37,050 nt of DNA from Osedax symbiont Rs1 (GTDB taxonomy: Bacteria; Pseudomonadota; Gammaproteobacteria; Pseudomonadales; Balneatricaceae), in contig ASZJ01000108.1 of NCBI GenBank assembly GCA_000416275.1, positions 1 to 37,050 on the forward strand. Reading direction: 5' to 3'. Shown here piece after piece: positions 8,595 to 16,530 of the stretch. Each line of letters starts with the position of its first letter. Positions within the stretch are counted from its first letter, which is position 1. The translations under genes and the position numbers were made by a program. The notes below the pieces were generated by a model that saw only the letters and a program-made list of their open reading frames with translations, was not told the DNA's origin and searched no databases.

Positions 8595-10241
8595 ATGAGA
8601 ACAACGGCATTGTTAACATTGGCCACTATGACAAGTTTAGTGGCAATGGCGACTCAAGTAAGTGCGGCTGGAGTACAGTGGGAAAAAGATCAGAGCTACA
8701 AACTCACGATACTCCATACCAATGATAATCATGGTCGGTTTTGGTCCAACAGGCATGGTGAATACGGGATGGCAGCTCGTAAAACCTTGATCGATAGCAT
8801 TCGTGCCGAAGTTGCCAAGTCAGGCGGCGAGCTGTTACTGCTATCAGGGGGTGATATTAATACAGGTGTTCCCGAGTCAGATTTACAAGATGCTGAGCCG
8901 GATTTTAAAGGTATGGGGATGATTGGCTACGATGCGATGGCGATTGGCAACCATGAGTTTGATAATACTTTAGCGGTGATACGCAAGCAGCAAAGCTGGG
9001 TAGATTTCCCTTTTCTAGCGGCTAATATTTACGATGCGAAAACTAACAAGCGCTTGTTTAAACCTTATAAAGTATTCAATAAAGGCGTGCTGCGCATAGC
9101 GGTGTTGGGCTTGACGACCGATGATACCAAAAAGCTTGGCAATCCAGAATTTATGGGCAATATCGCTTTTACAAAACCGGTCGATGAAGCACAGCAACTT
9201 CTTCCTGAACTGCAAGAAAAGGCCGATATCATTATCGCAGCGACGCATATGGGTCACTATCAGAATGCTAATTTTGGAATTAACGCCCCGGGAGACGTCA
9301 CTCTGGCAAAATCAGTGACTGGTATCGATATGATTATCGGTGGTCACTCGCAAGATCCGGTGTGTGCAGATGCACAAGGTGCGATGATCACTAAGTATAA
9401 AGCGGGCATGGACTGTATGCCGGATGTGCAAAACGGCACCTTAATCATGCAGGCCCACGAGTGGGGCAAGTATGTTGGCCGGGCTGATCTTGAGTTTAAA
9501 AATGGTCAGTTAAGCTTAGTCAGCTACCAGTTAATTCCGGTTAACTTAAAGAAAAAAGTGAAAAATGCTGAAGGAAAAAAAGTGCGAGTGTTAGTGGCCG
9601 AGGCGATTGCTGAAGACCAGGAATTGAAAACTTTTTTGACTCCGTACCAAGAAAAAGGTCAGCAAAAATTACAACAGAAAATTGGTTATGTGGATGAGAA
9701 ATTAGAAGGTGATCGCGATAAAGTGCGCTTTATGCCAACTAATATGGGACATTTAATCGCTATATCACAAATGGAAAAAGTCGGTGCAGATCTGGCAGTA
9801 ATGAACTCCGGTGGCATACGTGACAGTATCGAGGAGGGGGATATTACCTATAAAGATGTCCTCAAAGTGCAGCCTTTTGCCAATGTGGTTGGCTTCGTCG
9901 AGCTAACTGGCGCTGAGCTATTAGACTACTTAGCGGTGGTTGCAGCTAAGCCAATTGATAGCGGTGCCTTCGCGCAGTTTGCGGGTGTTGAGCTGATCGT
10001 CGATAAAGGCCAGTTAATGTCGGTGACTATTAAAGGTCAAGCTATTGATAAAGGCAAAACTTATCGGATGGCGATCAATAGTTACATAGCATCTGGTGGT
10101 GACAAGTACCCTGCGATGAATCAGCATGCCGGTTATGTGAACAGTGGTTTTGTGGATGCGGATGTGTTGAAAGAGTACATTCAAAACAACTCTCCCCTCA
10201 GCGCCATGGATCACGACAATGGCAATATTATGCGCAAGTGA
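8595..10241 (+). CDS. ushA: UshA: periplasmic UDP-sugar hydrolase / 5'-nucleotidase
   Basis: Bifunctional periplasmic enzyme that hydrolyses UDP-sugars and 5'-nucleotides, salvaging nucleosides and phosphate. It has 548 residues, essentially the length of E. coli UshA (550). A signal peptide ends near residue 24 (VSAAG). The metallophosphatase domain has metal ligands in HTNDNHG (41-47), GGDINTGVPESDL (85-97) and GNHEFD (118-123), plus ATHMGHY and GGHSQDPVC. The C-terminal 5'-nucleotidase domain starts near 360 (IGYVDEKLEGDRDKVR) and includes NSGGIRDSIEEGD. Similarity to E. coli UshA extends over nearly the whole length. GGAG precedes the ATG. It stands alone, with a strong terminator about 300 bp downstream. 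Confidence 0.95.
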   Translation: MRTTALLTLATMTSLVAMATQVSAAGVQWEKDQSYKLTILHTNDNHGRFWSNRHGEYGMAARKTLIDSIRAEVAKSGGELLLLSGGDINTGVPESDLQDAEPDFKGMGMIGYDAMAIGNHEFDNTLAVIRKQQSWVDFPFLAANIYDAKTNKRLFKPYKVFNKGVLRIAVLGLTTDDTKKLGNPEFMGNIAFTKPVDEAQQLLPELQEKADIIIAATHMGHYQNANFGINAPGDVTLAKSVTGIDMIIGGHSQDPVCADAQGAMITKYKAGMDCMPDVQNGTLIMQAHEWGKYVGRADLEFKNGQLSLVSYQLIPVNLKKKVKNAEGKKVRVLVAEAIAEDQELKTFLTPYQEKGQQKLQQKIGYVDEKLEGDRDKVRFMPTNMGHLIAISQMEKVGADLAVMNSGGIRDSIEEGDITYKDVLKVQPFANVVGFVELTGAELLDYLAVVAAKPIDSGAFAQFAGVELIVDKGQLMSVTIKGQAIDKGKTYRMAINSYIASGGDKYPAMNQHAGYVNSGFVDADVLKEYIQNNSPLSAMDHDNGNIMRK

Positions 10242-10329
10242 AGTGGCTATTTAGCGACTGACTTAAACAGCGACTAATGGGCCGTCATAGCTTATTAGCT
10301 TATTAGGATATATAGGTTATTAGGTTATA

Positions 10330-10361
10330 TAGGTTAATAGGTTAATAGGTTAATAGGTTAA
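10330..10361. repeat. Short tandem repeat, (TAGGTTAA)x4
   Basis: Four perfect 8-bp copies of TAGGTTAA occupy this interval. Imperfect units (TTATTAGG, ATATAGGTT) extend it leftward to about 10290, so the whole run is about 70 bp. It lies between the ushA stop codon and a family C repeat. The copy number could vary between strains by slippage. It is outside any gene. Confidence 0.85.
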
Positions 10362-10362
10362 T

Positions 10363-10524
10363 AGCTAGTGTTTTGTTTTTCCCTGATTGAGCGCAGCGCC
10401 TCTGTGCCCTCTGTGGTGAAAAAATCTTTAAAGGATTGGTTTTACCACAGAGGGCACAGAGAGCACAGAGAAGAGATTAAAAGCATCTTTTGCTATGGCG
10501 GAGACACAGGGCTAATCAGGAAAA
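10363..10524. repeat. Repeat family C, copy 1
   Basis: About 160 bp that is nearly the reverse complement of 36848-36999. It contains a 17-bp perfect inverted repeat, TCTGTGCCCTCTGTGGT (10401-10417) against ACCACAGAGGGCACAGA (10444-10460), around a loop with AATCTTTAAAGGATT. The outer parts (AGCTAGTGTTTTG, and CTTTTGCTATGGCGGAGAC) are also shared. This copy has an 8-bp duplication (GAGCACAG) and a few substitutions relative to the other. A partial third copy lies at 13500-13566. No coding frame is evident. Confidence 0.88.
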
Positions 10525-10537
10525 GCTAAGAAGACGA

Positions 10538-10572
10538 ATGGGCAACTGTGCAAACAGTGGCCCATTTTTTTT
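10538..10572 (+). terminator. Rho-independent terminator
   Basis: The arms ATGGGCAACTGT (10538-10549) and ACAGTGGCCCAT (10554-10565) pair with one mismatch around a 4-nt loop, followed by eight T residues (10565-10572) on the plus strand. It probably ends ushA transcription after a 300-nt tail and insulates hemE. Confidence 0.85.
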
Positions 10573-10723
10573 GCACAGGCCTAATCAGCTGCTAATCAGT
10601 GAGCAGTTAAAAAACGCCTGCAGTAAAGTATGCGGCTGGAGCTGCGTAGCAGCAAGTTTGGTGCTCTGCATCAAGCTTAAGCTAAACTTCTCGGGGTTGA
10701 GATGTCGCCAAGTGTTAATTAAC

Positions 10724-10753
10724 TTCACAATACTTTGGATATATCGGTAGAAT
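10724..10753 (+). promoter_or_regulatory. Candidate sigma-70 promoter for hemE
   Basis: TTCACA (10724-10729) and TAGAAT (10748-10753) are separated by 18 bp, downstream of the terminator and 136 bp before the hemE start. This predicts a leader of about 130 nt. The leader contains a possible short GGGGC/GCCCC hairpin near 10801-10839. Identified by consensus matching only. Confidence 0.5.
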
Positions 10754-10888
10754 AGCGCCATTATTTAAGACTGAGCATTGATTAAAAAAATTAATCTATG
10801 CGGGGGCACTCATATCTTTGCTCGCTATTGCAGGCCCCACCAAAAATCGGTTTTAACAGCTTTGCTAAATTATTTGAGAAAAGTATAA

Positions 10889-11956
10889 ATGACTGAATTG
10901 AAAAATGATCGTTTTTTACGTGCGCTACAACGCCAGCCAGTTGACGTAACTCCCGTGTGGATGATGCGTCAAGCCGGGCGATATTTGCCTGAATATAAAG
11001 CGACCCGCGCCAGTGCCGGTGATTTTTTATCACTGTGTAAAAATCGAGAGCTGGCCTGCGAAGTTACCTTGCAGCCTTTAGAGCGCTTTGACTTAGATGC
11101 TGCGATCCTATTTTCGGATATCCTGACGATTCCCGATGCGATGGGCTTGGGCTTATATTTTGCCGAAGGTGAAGGTCCTAAATTCAGAAAAGTACTGCGC
11201 ACCGAAGCCGATGTGAATGCGTTGCAAGTGCCTAATGCAGCCACCGATTTAGATTATGTGATGAATGCGGTGCGCGAAATTCGCAGTGCTCTGTGTGGCC
11301 GAGTGCCTTTGATTGGTTTCTCCGGCAGTCCTTGGACTCTGGCGACTTACATGGTTGAAGGCGGCTCTTCTAAAGATTTCAGGCACATTAAAAAGATGAT
11401 GTACGCCACTCCAGATGTGATGCACGAACTGCTGGATAAACTCGCTAAATCAGTGATCGACTACCTCAATCAACAAATCCTAGCTGGTGCTCAAGCGGTG
11501 CAGATTTTTGATACTTGGGGCGGCGTACTCAGCGGCGAAATGTATCGTGAGTTCTCTCTTAAATATATGCAGCAAATTGTCGCGGGTCTGATAAAAGAAG
11601 CGGATGGTCGTAAAGTACCAGTGATTTTATTTACTAAAAACGGTGGGCAGTGGCTCGAGGATATGGCGGCGGTAGGTGCTGATGCACTAGGTTTAGATTG
11701 GACCACTGAGCTGTCAGATGCGCGTGCAAGAGTTGGCGGCCAAGTGGCTTTACAGGGTAACATGGATCCTTCAGTGTTATACGCCTCCCCGGATCGGATT
11801 AGACAGGAAGTAAAAAATCTGTTGGCAAATTATGGCACCGGTGCAGGACATGTGTTTAATTTAGGTCACGGTATCCACCAATTTGCCAATCCTGAACACG
11901 CCAAAGTATTTGTCGATGCGGTGCATGAATACAGCGCCCAGTACCACCAAAGCTGA
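10889..11956 (+). CDS. hemE: Uroporphyrinogen decarboxylase
   Basis: Cytoplasmic enzyme of haem biosynthesis that removes four carboxyl groups from uroporphyrinogen III to give coproporphyrinogen III. It has 355 residues against 354 in E. coli. Signature 1, [15 protein letters not shown] (22-36), carries the substrate-binding arginines. The second signature [17 protein letters not shown] and the catalytic aspartate region [14 protein letters not shown] are intact, as is the late [10 protein letters not shown] motif. radA follows 43 bp downstream on the same strand and may be cotranscribed. I see nothing unusual in it. Confidence 0.97.
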   Translation: MTELKNDRFLRALQRQPVDVTPVWMMRQAGRYLPEYKATRASAGDFLSLCKNRELACEVTLQPLERFDLDAAILFSDILTIPDAMGLGLYFAEGEGPKFRKVLRTEADVNALQVPNAATDLDYVMNAVREIRSALCGRVPLIGFSGSPWTLATYMVEGGSSKDFRHIKKMMYATPDVMHELLDKLAKSVIDYLNQQILAGAQAVQIFDTWGGVLSGEMYREFSLKYMQQIVAGLIKEADGRKVPVILFTKNGGQWLEDMAAVGADALGLDWTTELSDARARVGGQVALQGNMDPSVLYASPDRIRQEVKNLLANYGTGAGHVFNLGHGIHQFANPEHAKVFVDAVHEYSAQYHQS

Positions 11957-11999
11957 TTTCTTAATATAACGACCCACTGAACACCAATAGGATTAATGG

Positions 12000-13364
12000 A
12001 TGGCAAAAGTTAAAACGGCTTTCGTCTGCTCAGATTGCGGCGCTGATTATCCCAAGTGGCAGGGACAGTGCTCCGCTTGTAAAGAGTGGAATACTGTAAC
12101 AGAAGTTAGATTGGGTGTGGTCGAAGCGCAAGCTAAGCCACGCTATGATGGCTATGTCGGTAAAACCACCGATCGAGTGGTTAATTTAGCGGCGGTTGAT
12201 CTCTCTGTCATGCCGCGCTTGCCTAGTGGCAGTGCCGAGCTAGACAGAGTGCTAGGTGGTGGTTTAGTGCCGGGTTCCGCGATCTTAATAGGCGGTCAGC
12301 CCGGGGCGGGTAAAAGCACCTTGCTATTGCAGGTGATGGCCTTTTTGGCAGAGACCGTGCCCGCTTTGTATGTCACAGGCGAAGAGTCGTTACAGCAAGT
12401 TGCGATGCGCGCTCATCGGCTCAAGCTCAAGCCAGATCACTTAAATATGCTCTCAGAAACCAGTGTTGAAGCGATCTGCCAAACGGCGCATGTGCTGAAG
12501 CCGAAAGTCATTGTGATCGATTCTATTCAAGTGATGCACATGGCAGAAGTCGCCTCGGCACCGGGCTCAGTCTCGCAAGTGCGAGAATCTGCGGCTGAAC
12601 TGACGCGATTTGCCAAACAGACCGGCACCATATTATTCCTGGTTGGACATGTCACCAAAGATGGCTCTCTAGCCGGTCCCAAAGTATTGGAGCACATCAT
12701 TGACTGCTCGCTGCAGTTAGAGGGGACGGCGGATAGTCGCTTTCGCACTTTGCGCAGTCACAAAAATCGCTTTGGCGCGGTCAATGAACTCGGCGTCTTT
12801 GCCATGCTAGAAACTGGCTTAAAAGAAGTAAAGAATCCCAGTTCAATCTTTTTAAGTCGCGGTGAGGAGCCGAGCCCTGGCAGTGTGGTAATGGTAGTCT
12901 GGGAGGGAACTAGGCCACTGCTGGTAGAGATACAAGCTTTAGTCGATGAGTCACATCTGAATAATCCCCGCAGAATAACCGTCGGACTAGACAGCAACCG
13001 GCTGGCAATGCTGCTTGCAGTACTGCATCGCCACGGCGGATTGCACATGGGTGATCAAGACGTATTTGTCAACGTGGTTGGCGGGGTCAAAGTGCTGGAA
13101 ACCAGTGCCGATTTGGCGCTGTTACTGGCAGTGGTATCGAGCTTCAAAAATAGAATTTTAGACCAGGACCTAATGGTGATTGGTGAAGTGGGACTGTCGG
13201 GTGAAATTCGCCCCGTTCCCAACGGTCAAGAGCGGATCCGTGAAGCGGCAAAACATGGCTTTAAACGCGCCATCGTTCCCAAGGGAAATGTACCTAAAGG
13301 AAGGATCGCGGGGATGGAAGTGATAGGGGTGACTAAATTAACGGATGCATTAGATGCTATCTGA
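12000..13364 (+). CDS. radA: DNA repair protein RadA
   Basis: RecA-related ATPase that processes recombination intermediates and drives branch migration. An N-terminal C4 zinc finger uses C10, C13, C24 and C27. The Walker A motif GGQPGAGKST is at about 98-107, and the RadA-specific KNRFG motif is near 255. A C-terminal Lon-protease-like domain follows (GEVGLSGEIRPV, with no protease dyad expected). The 454 residues compare with 460 in E. coli. The ATG at 12000 gives the full zinc-finger domain. It follows hemE closely. A family B repeat begins immediately after the stop codon. Confidence 0.97.
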   Translation: MAKVKTAFVCSDCGADYPKWQGQCSACKEWNTVTEVRLGVVEAQAKPRYDGYVGKTTDRVVNLAAVDLSVMPRLPSGSAELDRVLGGGLVPGSAILIGGQPGAGKSTLLLQVMAFLAETVPALYVTGEESLQQVAMRAHRLKLKPDHLNMLSETSVEAICQTAHVLKPKVIVIDSIQVMHMAEVASAPGSVSQVRESAAELTRFAKQTGTILFLVGHVTKDGSLAGPKVLEHIIDCSLQLEGTADSRFRTLRSHKNRFGAVNELGVFAMLETGLKEVKNPSSIFLSRGEEPSPGSVVMVVWEGTRPLLVEIQALVDESHLNNPRRITVGLDSNRLAMLLAVLHRHGGLHMGDQDVFVNVVGGVKVLETSADLALLLAVVSSFKNRILDQDLMVIGEVGLSGEIRPVPNGQERIREAAKHGFKRAIVPKGNVPKGRIAGMEVIGVTKLTDALDAI

Positions 13365-13365
13365 T

Positions 13366-13434
13366 TCCTAAATCCGTGACTTCAAAGTGAATCGAGAGCT
13401 GGTGCTATGTAGTGCAGTGAGGCATTGGTTCAGG
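13366..13434. repeat. Repeat family B, copy after radA
   Basis: It starts CCTAAATCCGTGACTTC, continues AAAGTGAATCGAGAGCTGG and TGCTATGTAGTGCAGTGA, and ends GGTTCAGG. It matches 16462-16529 in order and orientation. It starts two bases after the radA stop codon. Confidence 0.65.
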
Positions 13435-13499
13435 CGATTGTTATCCACAGGCAGGAATTTGCTGAAGCCCGGGTATAAATCGCCGTCGTTGGTAAAGCT

Positions 13500-13566
13500 G
13501 TTCCTGATTAGCCCTGTGTCTTCGCCATAGCAAAAGATGCTTTTAATCTCTTCTCTGTGCTCTCTA
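13500..13566. repeat. Repeat family C, partial copy
   Basis: TTCCTGATTAGCCCTGTG..CGCCATAGCAAAAGATGC and the TTTTAATCTCTTCTCTGTG stretch match 36849-36910 in the same orientation, so it is inverted relative to 10363-10524. Homology stops at CTCTCT, where the internal inverted repeat would begin, so only one end remains. The copies at 10363 and 13500 bracket hemE-radA in opposite orientations. Confidence 0.8.
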
Positions 13567-13690
13567 AATAGTCGCCAAGTAGAGCGGAGTATGATGGTCA
13601 ATCAGGAAGCAGTTTGTAGAGGAGTGCATAATCATTGATCATTGAGCTGAAACACTTTCTATTACACTTATCCAAGTTTATAACAGGCCT

Positions 13691-14356
13691 ATGAAAAAGT
13701 ACCTTATATTAATCGTCCTGTTCATTATAAGTGCCAAAGCATTAGAGGCTGTTTTTTCATCAGATTATCATTTTATTGTAAAAGCGCTACTCTGTTTAGC
13801 CTTTGCCGCATTAATTTTTGTCGCTAGCCTCGCGCTGTATCTTCATGCTCGAACTGCTATTAATTACACATTAAACAAAGCTAAATTTGTTGAGCTCATC
13901 ATCGGTAATTACAGCCTCAAAGAGCAAGTTGAATTTAAGCGAGGCGTCGCTGAAAGCAGTGCTGAAAATTTTCAAATAGATCTGATCAATAGATTTATTG
14001 AATTCAGTGAATCAAGTAACAATGTCTACTTTAGGCTAGATTGGCAAGCGGTCGACGAGGTTGAAGCGCAGGCGGCTGCTATTCTAAAAGCTTATCATGT
14101 AACCGCTGACTTTAGCCTGAGCGTAAAAGATGATAGCAGCGTCGAAATGTTGATCTTGGAGTTACAGCACTGGTTAGATCTGCAAGGTTATTGCTATCTT
14201 GATTGGGATCAGGGCTCGGATGAGTATTGCGGTTTGATTTGGAGGCGCGCAGAGGCAGATTGTTTAATGGCCTTGGCGGGGAAGTTAGATATAAAAATCA
14301 CCCATTGTCTAAAAACTGCATGGGCTAAAGAAGCGCAGCAAGCCGATGATGTATAG
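13691..14356 (+). CDS. Membrane-anchored protein of unknown function (possible DUF6630-like domain)
   Basis: I do not recognise this 221-residue protein with confidence. It starts with two hydrophobic segments (about 4-20 and 30-52), so it is probably anchored in the inner membrane. The soluble part (about 60-215) is acidic. Within it, a segment around 150-190 (ELQHWLDLQGYCYLDWDQGSDEYCGLIW) resembles the small DUF6630 type of domain found in uncharacterised bacterial proteins. No catalytic motif is evident. Coding is supported by ordinary codon use and an uninterrupted frame, but only a weak AGGCCT precedes the ATG. It stands alone between radA and the convergent XRE regulator, so context gives no function. 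Confidence 0.7.
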   Translation: MKKYLILIVLFIISAKALEAVFSSDYHFIVKALLCLAFAALIFVASLALYLHARTAINYTLNKAKFVELIIGNYSLKEQVEFKRGVAESSAENFQIDLINRFIEFSESSNNVYFRLDWQAVDEVEAQAAAILKAYHVTADFSLSVKDDSSVEMLILELQHWLDLQGYCYLDWDQGSDEYCGLIWRRAEADCLMALAGKLDIKITHCLKTAWAKEAQQADDV

Positions 14357-14483
14357 ATAGGCATCGTGCGTCGAGATTAGGCTAAACGGGTCGCTAACAT
14401 GGGCTTACTTTAATGATTATCAATAGTCTTAATTTAAAATTACCGATCATTTTTTGGCTTGTTGGATTATGAATAACTGAAAA

Positions 14484-15077
14484 TCATTCTTCTTTATTTT
14501 CAAAGATTGGCATGGTTCCGACCCATAACTCTATGCTTTCCTCATCGCCGATCACTGAGCTATGGGTGCGCCGTGAATCAAAATGTAAGGTGTCTCCAGG
14601 GCCTATTTGATATTCCTCATCTTCAATGATATGGGTAACTCGGCCTTTGATTTGGTAGACGAACTCTTCACCCTCGTGGCTGAATTTTTCAGAACGGTAG
14701 CCTGGGGGGCCGTAGATGATGCAAGCATTAATAGTACCATTGGTGAAGCCCGGCGCTAAATTTTCATAGTTGCGATCGGGATCTCCCAAGTTGAATTTTT
14801 GCCGCTCATTTTTACGGGTGAGGGTTTTGTGCTGATGCGGAATTTTGATCAGCTCGTCCATGCTGCTGTCTAGCGCATTGGCTATCTTGAAAAAAGAGAC
14901 GAATGAGGGGGTGGAGCGACCCCGCTCAATCTGCGAGATAAAACTCACTGATAGCTGAGTCTTTTCAGCAATCTGCACTATGGTTTTACCCAACTTTTTA
15001 CGCCGGTTACGCAGCGCCTCGCCCAGCTGTTGTGACAGTTGTACATCATCTAAGCTGAGCTTTTCGTGGTCACGCAT
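14484..15077 (-). CDS. XRE-family regulator with C-terminal cupin domain
   Basis: Transcription factor with an XRE helix-turn-helix at about 14-72 (RNRRKKLGKTIVQIAEKTQLSVSFISQIERG when read through) and a cupin_2 sensor domain at about 115-190 (HEGEEFVYQIKGR, GPGDTLHFDSRRTHS). This architecture is that of PuuR and related regulators, which sense small metabolites through the cupin. I chose the internal ATG at 15077, with GGAG 8 bases upstream, over an in-frame GTG four codons earlier. The ATG follows the stop of the GAF gene by one base, so the two are coupled. As the last gene of the transporter operon it probably controls that operon. Confidence 0.88.
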   Translation of the reverse strand: MRDHEKLSLDDVQLSQQLGEALRNRRKKLGKTIVQIAEKTQLSVSFISQIERGRSTPSFVSFFKIANALDSSMDELIKIPHQHKTLTRKNERQKFNLGDPDRNYENLAPGFTNGTINACIIYGPPGYRSEKFSHEGEEFVYQIKGRVTHIIEDEEYQIGPGDTLHFDSRRTHSSVIGDEESIELWVGTMPIFENKEE

Positions 15078-15078
15078 G

Positions 15079-15615
15079 TTAGGCTCCACTAGCTTGCTCT
15101 GCGCAGTTTAGCTGCCGATAAGCGGCAAATACCGGAGCGACCAGCTGGGCGCAGTTGAGTATCTGTTTTAGCTCAGGCTGCTGGTAGAGTCCCTCTTTGT
15201 TGAGCAAATTCATGGTGCCAATACATTTTCCTTGCCAGCATACTGGTAGATTAATTGCCGCTCCCAATCCCATGTCGGAAATTTTTTGATAATCGGGAAA
15301 GATCGGTTTTAATTCATCTATATTAGAAGCGCTGAAGGGTTGCATCTTGGCGATCACTTGCTCGGTCCAAGGAGTGTCTAAAATCGGCTTTCTGTCCTCA
15401 AGCGCATAATCTCCTTCCTTGCTTGAGTAGAGACGTACTACTTCAGCTTCAGTGGGGTGTATGACGGTCAAAGTAAATAATTTATGGCCGATCAGTTGAT
15501 CGACTGCCGCTGCTATTTTTCCGAAAACATCTCGATACTCAGCTAATTGTACCTTGTTGGGCTGCTGTTTTAGCAGCTGATCAATGCTGTTAGCTATCTG
15601 GTCTAAATTAGGCAT
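15079..15615 (-). CDS. GAF-domain protein in the ABC-importer operon
   Basis: Cytoplasmic protein of 178 residues made up of essentially one GAF domain (about 20-165). Visible hallmarks are the central FSASNIDELKPIFPDY region and GLGAAINLPVCWQGKCIGTMNLLN. There is no output domain, membrane segment or signal peptide. GAF domains bind small molecules; the ligand here is unknown. AAGGAC precedes the ATG. It lies between the importer ATPase gene (18 bp gap) and the XRE-cupin gene (directly abutting). A role as accessory sensor for the imported compound or for the regulator is inferred from position only. Confidence 0.82.
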   Translation of the reverse strand: MPNLDQIANSIDQLLKQQPNKVQLAEYRDVFGKIAAAVDQLIGHKLFTLTVIHPTEAEVVRLYSSKEGDYALEDRKPILDTPWTEQVIAKMQPFSASNIDELKPIFPDYQKISDMGLGAAINLPVCWQGKCIGTMNLLNKEGLYQQPELKQILNCAQLVAPVFAAYRQLNCAEQASGA

Positions 15616-15633
15616 GTACTGTCCTTGTGGTTT

Positions 15634-16383
15634 TTAATATTCGCTAGCAGCGATCAACTTTTGCGTGTATTCACATTGAATGTCACCTGAGCGCAGTTGC
15701 TCACGGCTGAGTATTTCAACTACTTTACCTTGTGACATCACGGCAAAACGATCACACATATAAGACACCACGGCAATATCGTGGCTGACGATTATATAGG
15801 TTAACCCCAGTGATTGCTTAAGCTTGTTTAATAAGTTGAGCATCTCCGCCTGAATGGACGCATCCAGTGCCGAGGTGGGTTCATCGAGTAATAATACATC
15901 TGGCTCAAGTGCCAGTGATCGAGCTAACGCTACCCGCTGTCGCTGGCCTCCCGATAATTCGTGAGGATATCGGTACTGATGTTCCGCAGTTAATCCAATC
16001 GACAATAGTAAGTCGACCATTTTTTGTTGGTGGTTGTCGATGGCATTGATCTTCATCACTTCGGTGATTGCCTGACCTACGGTAAAGCGTGGGTGGAGCG
16101 AGGCGTAAGGGTCTTGAAATAGCATTTGGGCACAGCGAATCAACGCCTTATAATCACCGGTACGGGTGTTGATGCCGTCGATACTGATCTCACCGCTGTA
16201 ATCTTCTACTAGGCCCATTGCGGTGCGCAATATGGTCGATTTCCCCGAGCCTGATTCGCCGACCAAGCCAAAGCTCTCACCGCGAGCTATCTGTAAGTTT
16301 ATATTTTTCAGTACTTGAGTGCGCTGCTGGCCTTCGCCAAACCAGACGCAGAGGTCTTTTATATTTATCATCTTGGTACTCAT
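15634..16383 (-). CDS. Dpp/Opp-type ABC importer ATPase (DppF-like)
   Basis: ATP-binding subunit of 249 residues that energises uptake of peptides or similar solutes. Walker A GESGSGKST is at about 38-46. The ABC signature is LSGGQRQRVALARSL, followed by Walker B LLLDEPTSALD and the H-loop IIVSHD. It is shorter than typical DppF/OppF (about 325 residues): the extended C-terminal oligopeptide-transport tail, which often carries Fe-S cysteines, is missing or very short. It pairs with the ATPase at 16531-17370, but a 147-bp gap with a hairpin and a family B repeat separates the genes. Confidence 0.92.
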   Translation of the reverse strand: MSTKMINIKDLCVWFGEGQQRTQVLKNINLQIARGESFGLVGESGSGKSTILRTAMGLVEDYSGEISIDGINTRTGDYKALIRCAQMLFQDPYASLHPRFTVGQAITEVMKINAIDNHQQKMVDLLLSIGLTAEHQYRYPHELSGGQRQRVALARSLALEPDVLLLDEPTSALDASIQAEMLNLLNKLKQSLGLTYIIVSHDIAVVSYMCDRFAVMSQGKVVEILSREQLRSGDIQCEYTQKLIAASEY

Positions 16384-16417
16384 TAGATCTCAGCCTTGCG
16401 GCCGTGTTCTTAATTGG

Positions 16418-16447
16418 CCTCAATACAGTGCTTGCACTGTATTGAGG
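16418..16447. promoter_or_regulatory. Perfect hairpin between the two ATPase genes
   Basis: CCTCAATACAGTG (16418-16430) pairs perfectly with CACTGTATTGAGG (16435-16447) around a 4-nt loop. In the transcribed (minus) direction it lies after the dppD-like gene and about 35 nt before the dppF-like ATG. There is no U-run, so it is more likely an mRNA-stability or processing element than a terminator. Confidence 0.7.
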
Positions 16448-16461
16448 ATTCTTTCTGTAAG

Positions 16462-16529
16462 CTGAATCCTTGACTGCAAAGTGAATACAGAGCTGGCGCT
16501 ATGTGCTGTCGTCAAGTCACTGCTTCAGG
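16462..16529. repeat. Repeat family B, copy inside the ABC operon
   Basis: It runs CTGAATCCTTGACTGC..GAATACAGAGCTGG..GTCAAGTCACTGCTTCAGG. The outer ends pair as CTGAATCC..TGACT against AAGTCA..CTTCAG, giving the family's palindromic termini. It ends one base short of the dppD-like stop codon, so an element has landed inside an operon without disrupting a gene. Confidence 0.75.
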
Positions 16530-16530
16530 T

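Noticed and set aside
10290-10361. Possible CRISPR array
   Set aside because: The repeats are 8 bp and directly tandem with no spacers, and there are no cas genes in the window.
10490-10750. 86-codon plus-strand frame before hemE
   Set aside because: It begins inside a family C repeat and runs through a strong terminator hairpin and the candidate hemE promoter, and it has no family resemblance.
13441-13449. Perfect DnaA box TTATCCACA
   Set aside because: A single site with no neighbouring boxes, AT-rich unwinding region or dnaA/dnaN genes. It is expected by chance in a genome and does not support an origin.
13368-13601. 77-codon minus-strand frame containing NDGDLYPGFSKFLP
   Set aside because: The middle segment looks vaguely protein-like and could be a gene remnant, but both ends are made of family B and family C repeats. 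Not enough remains to name a family.
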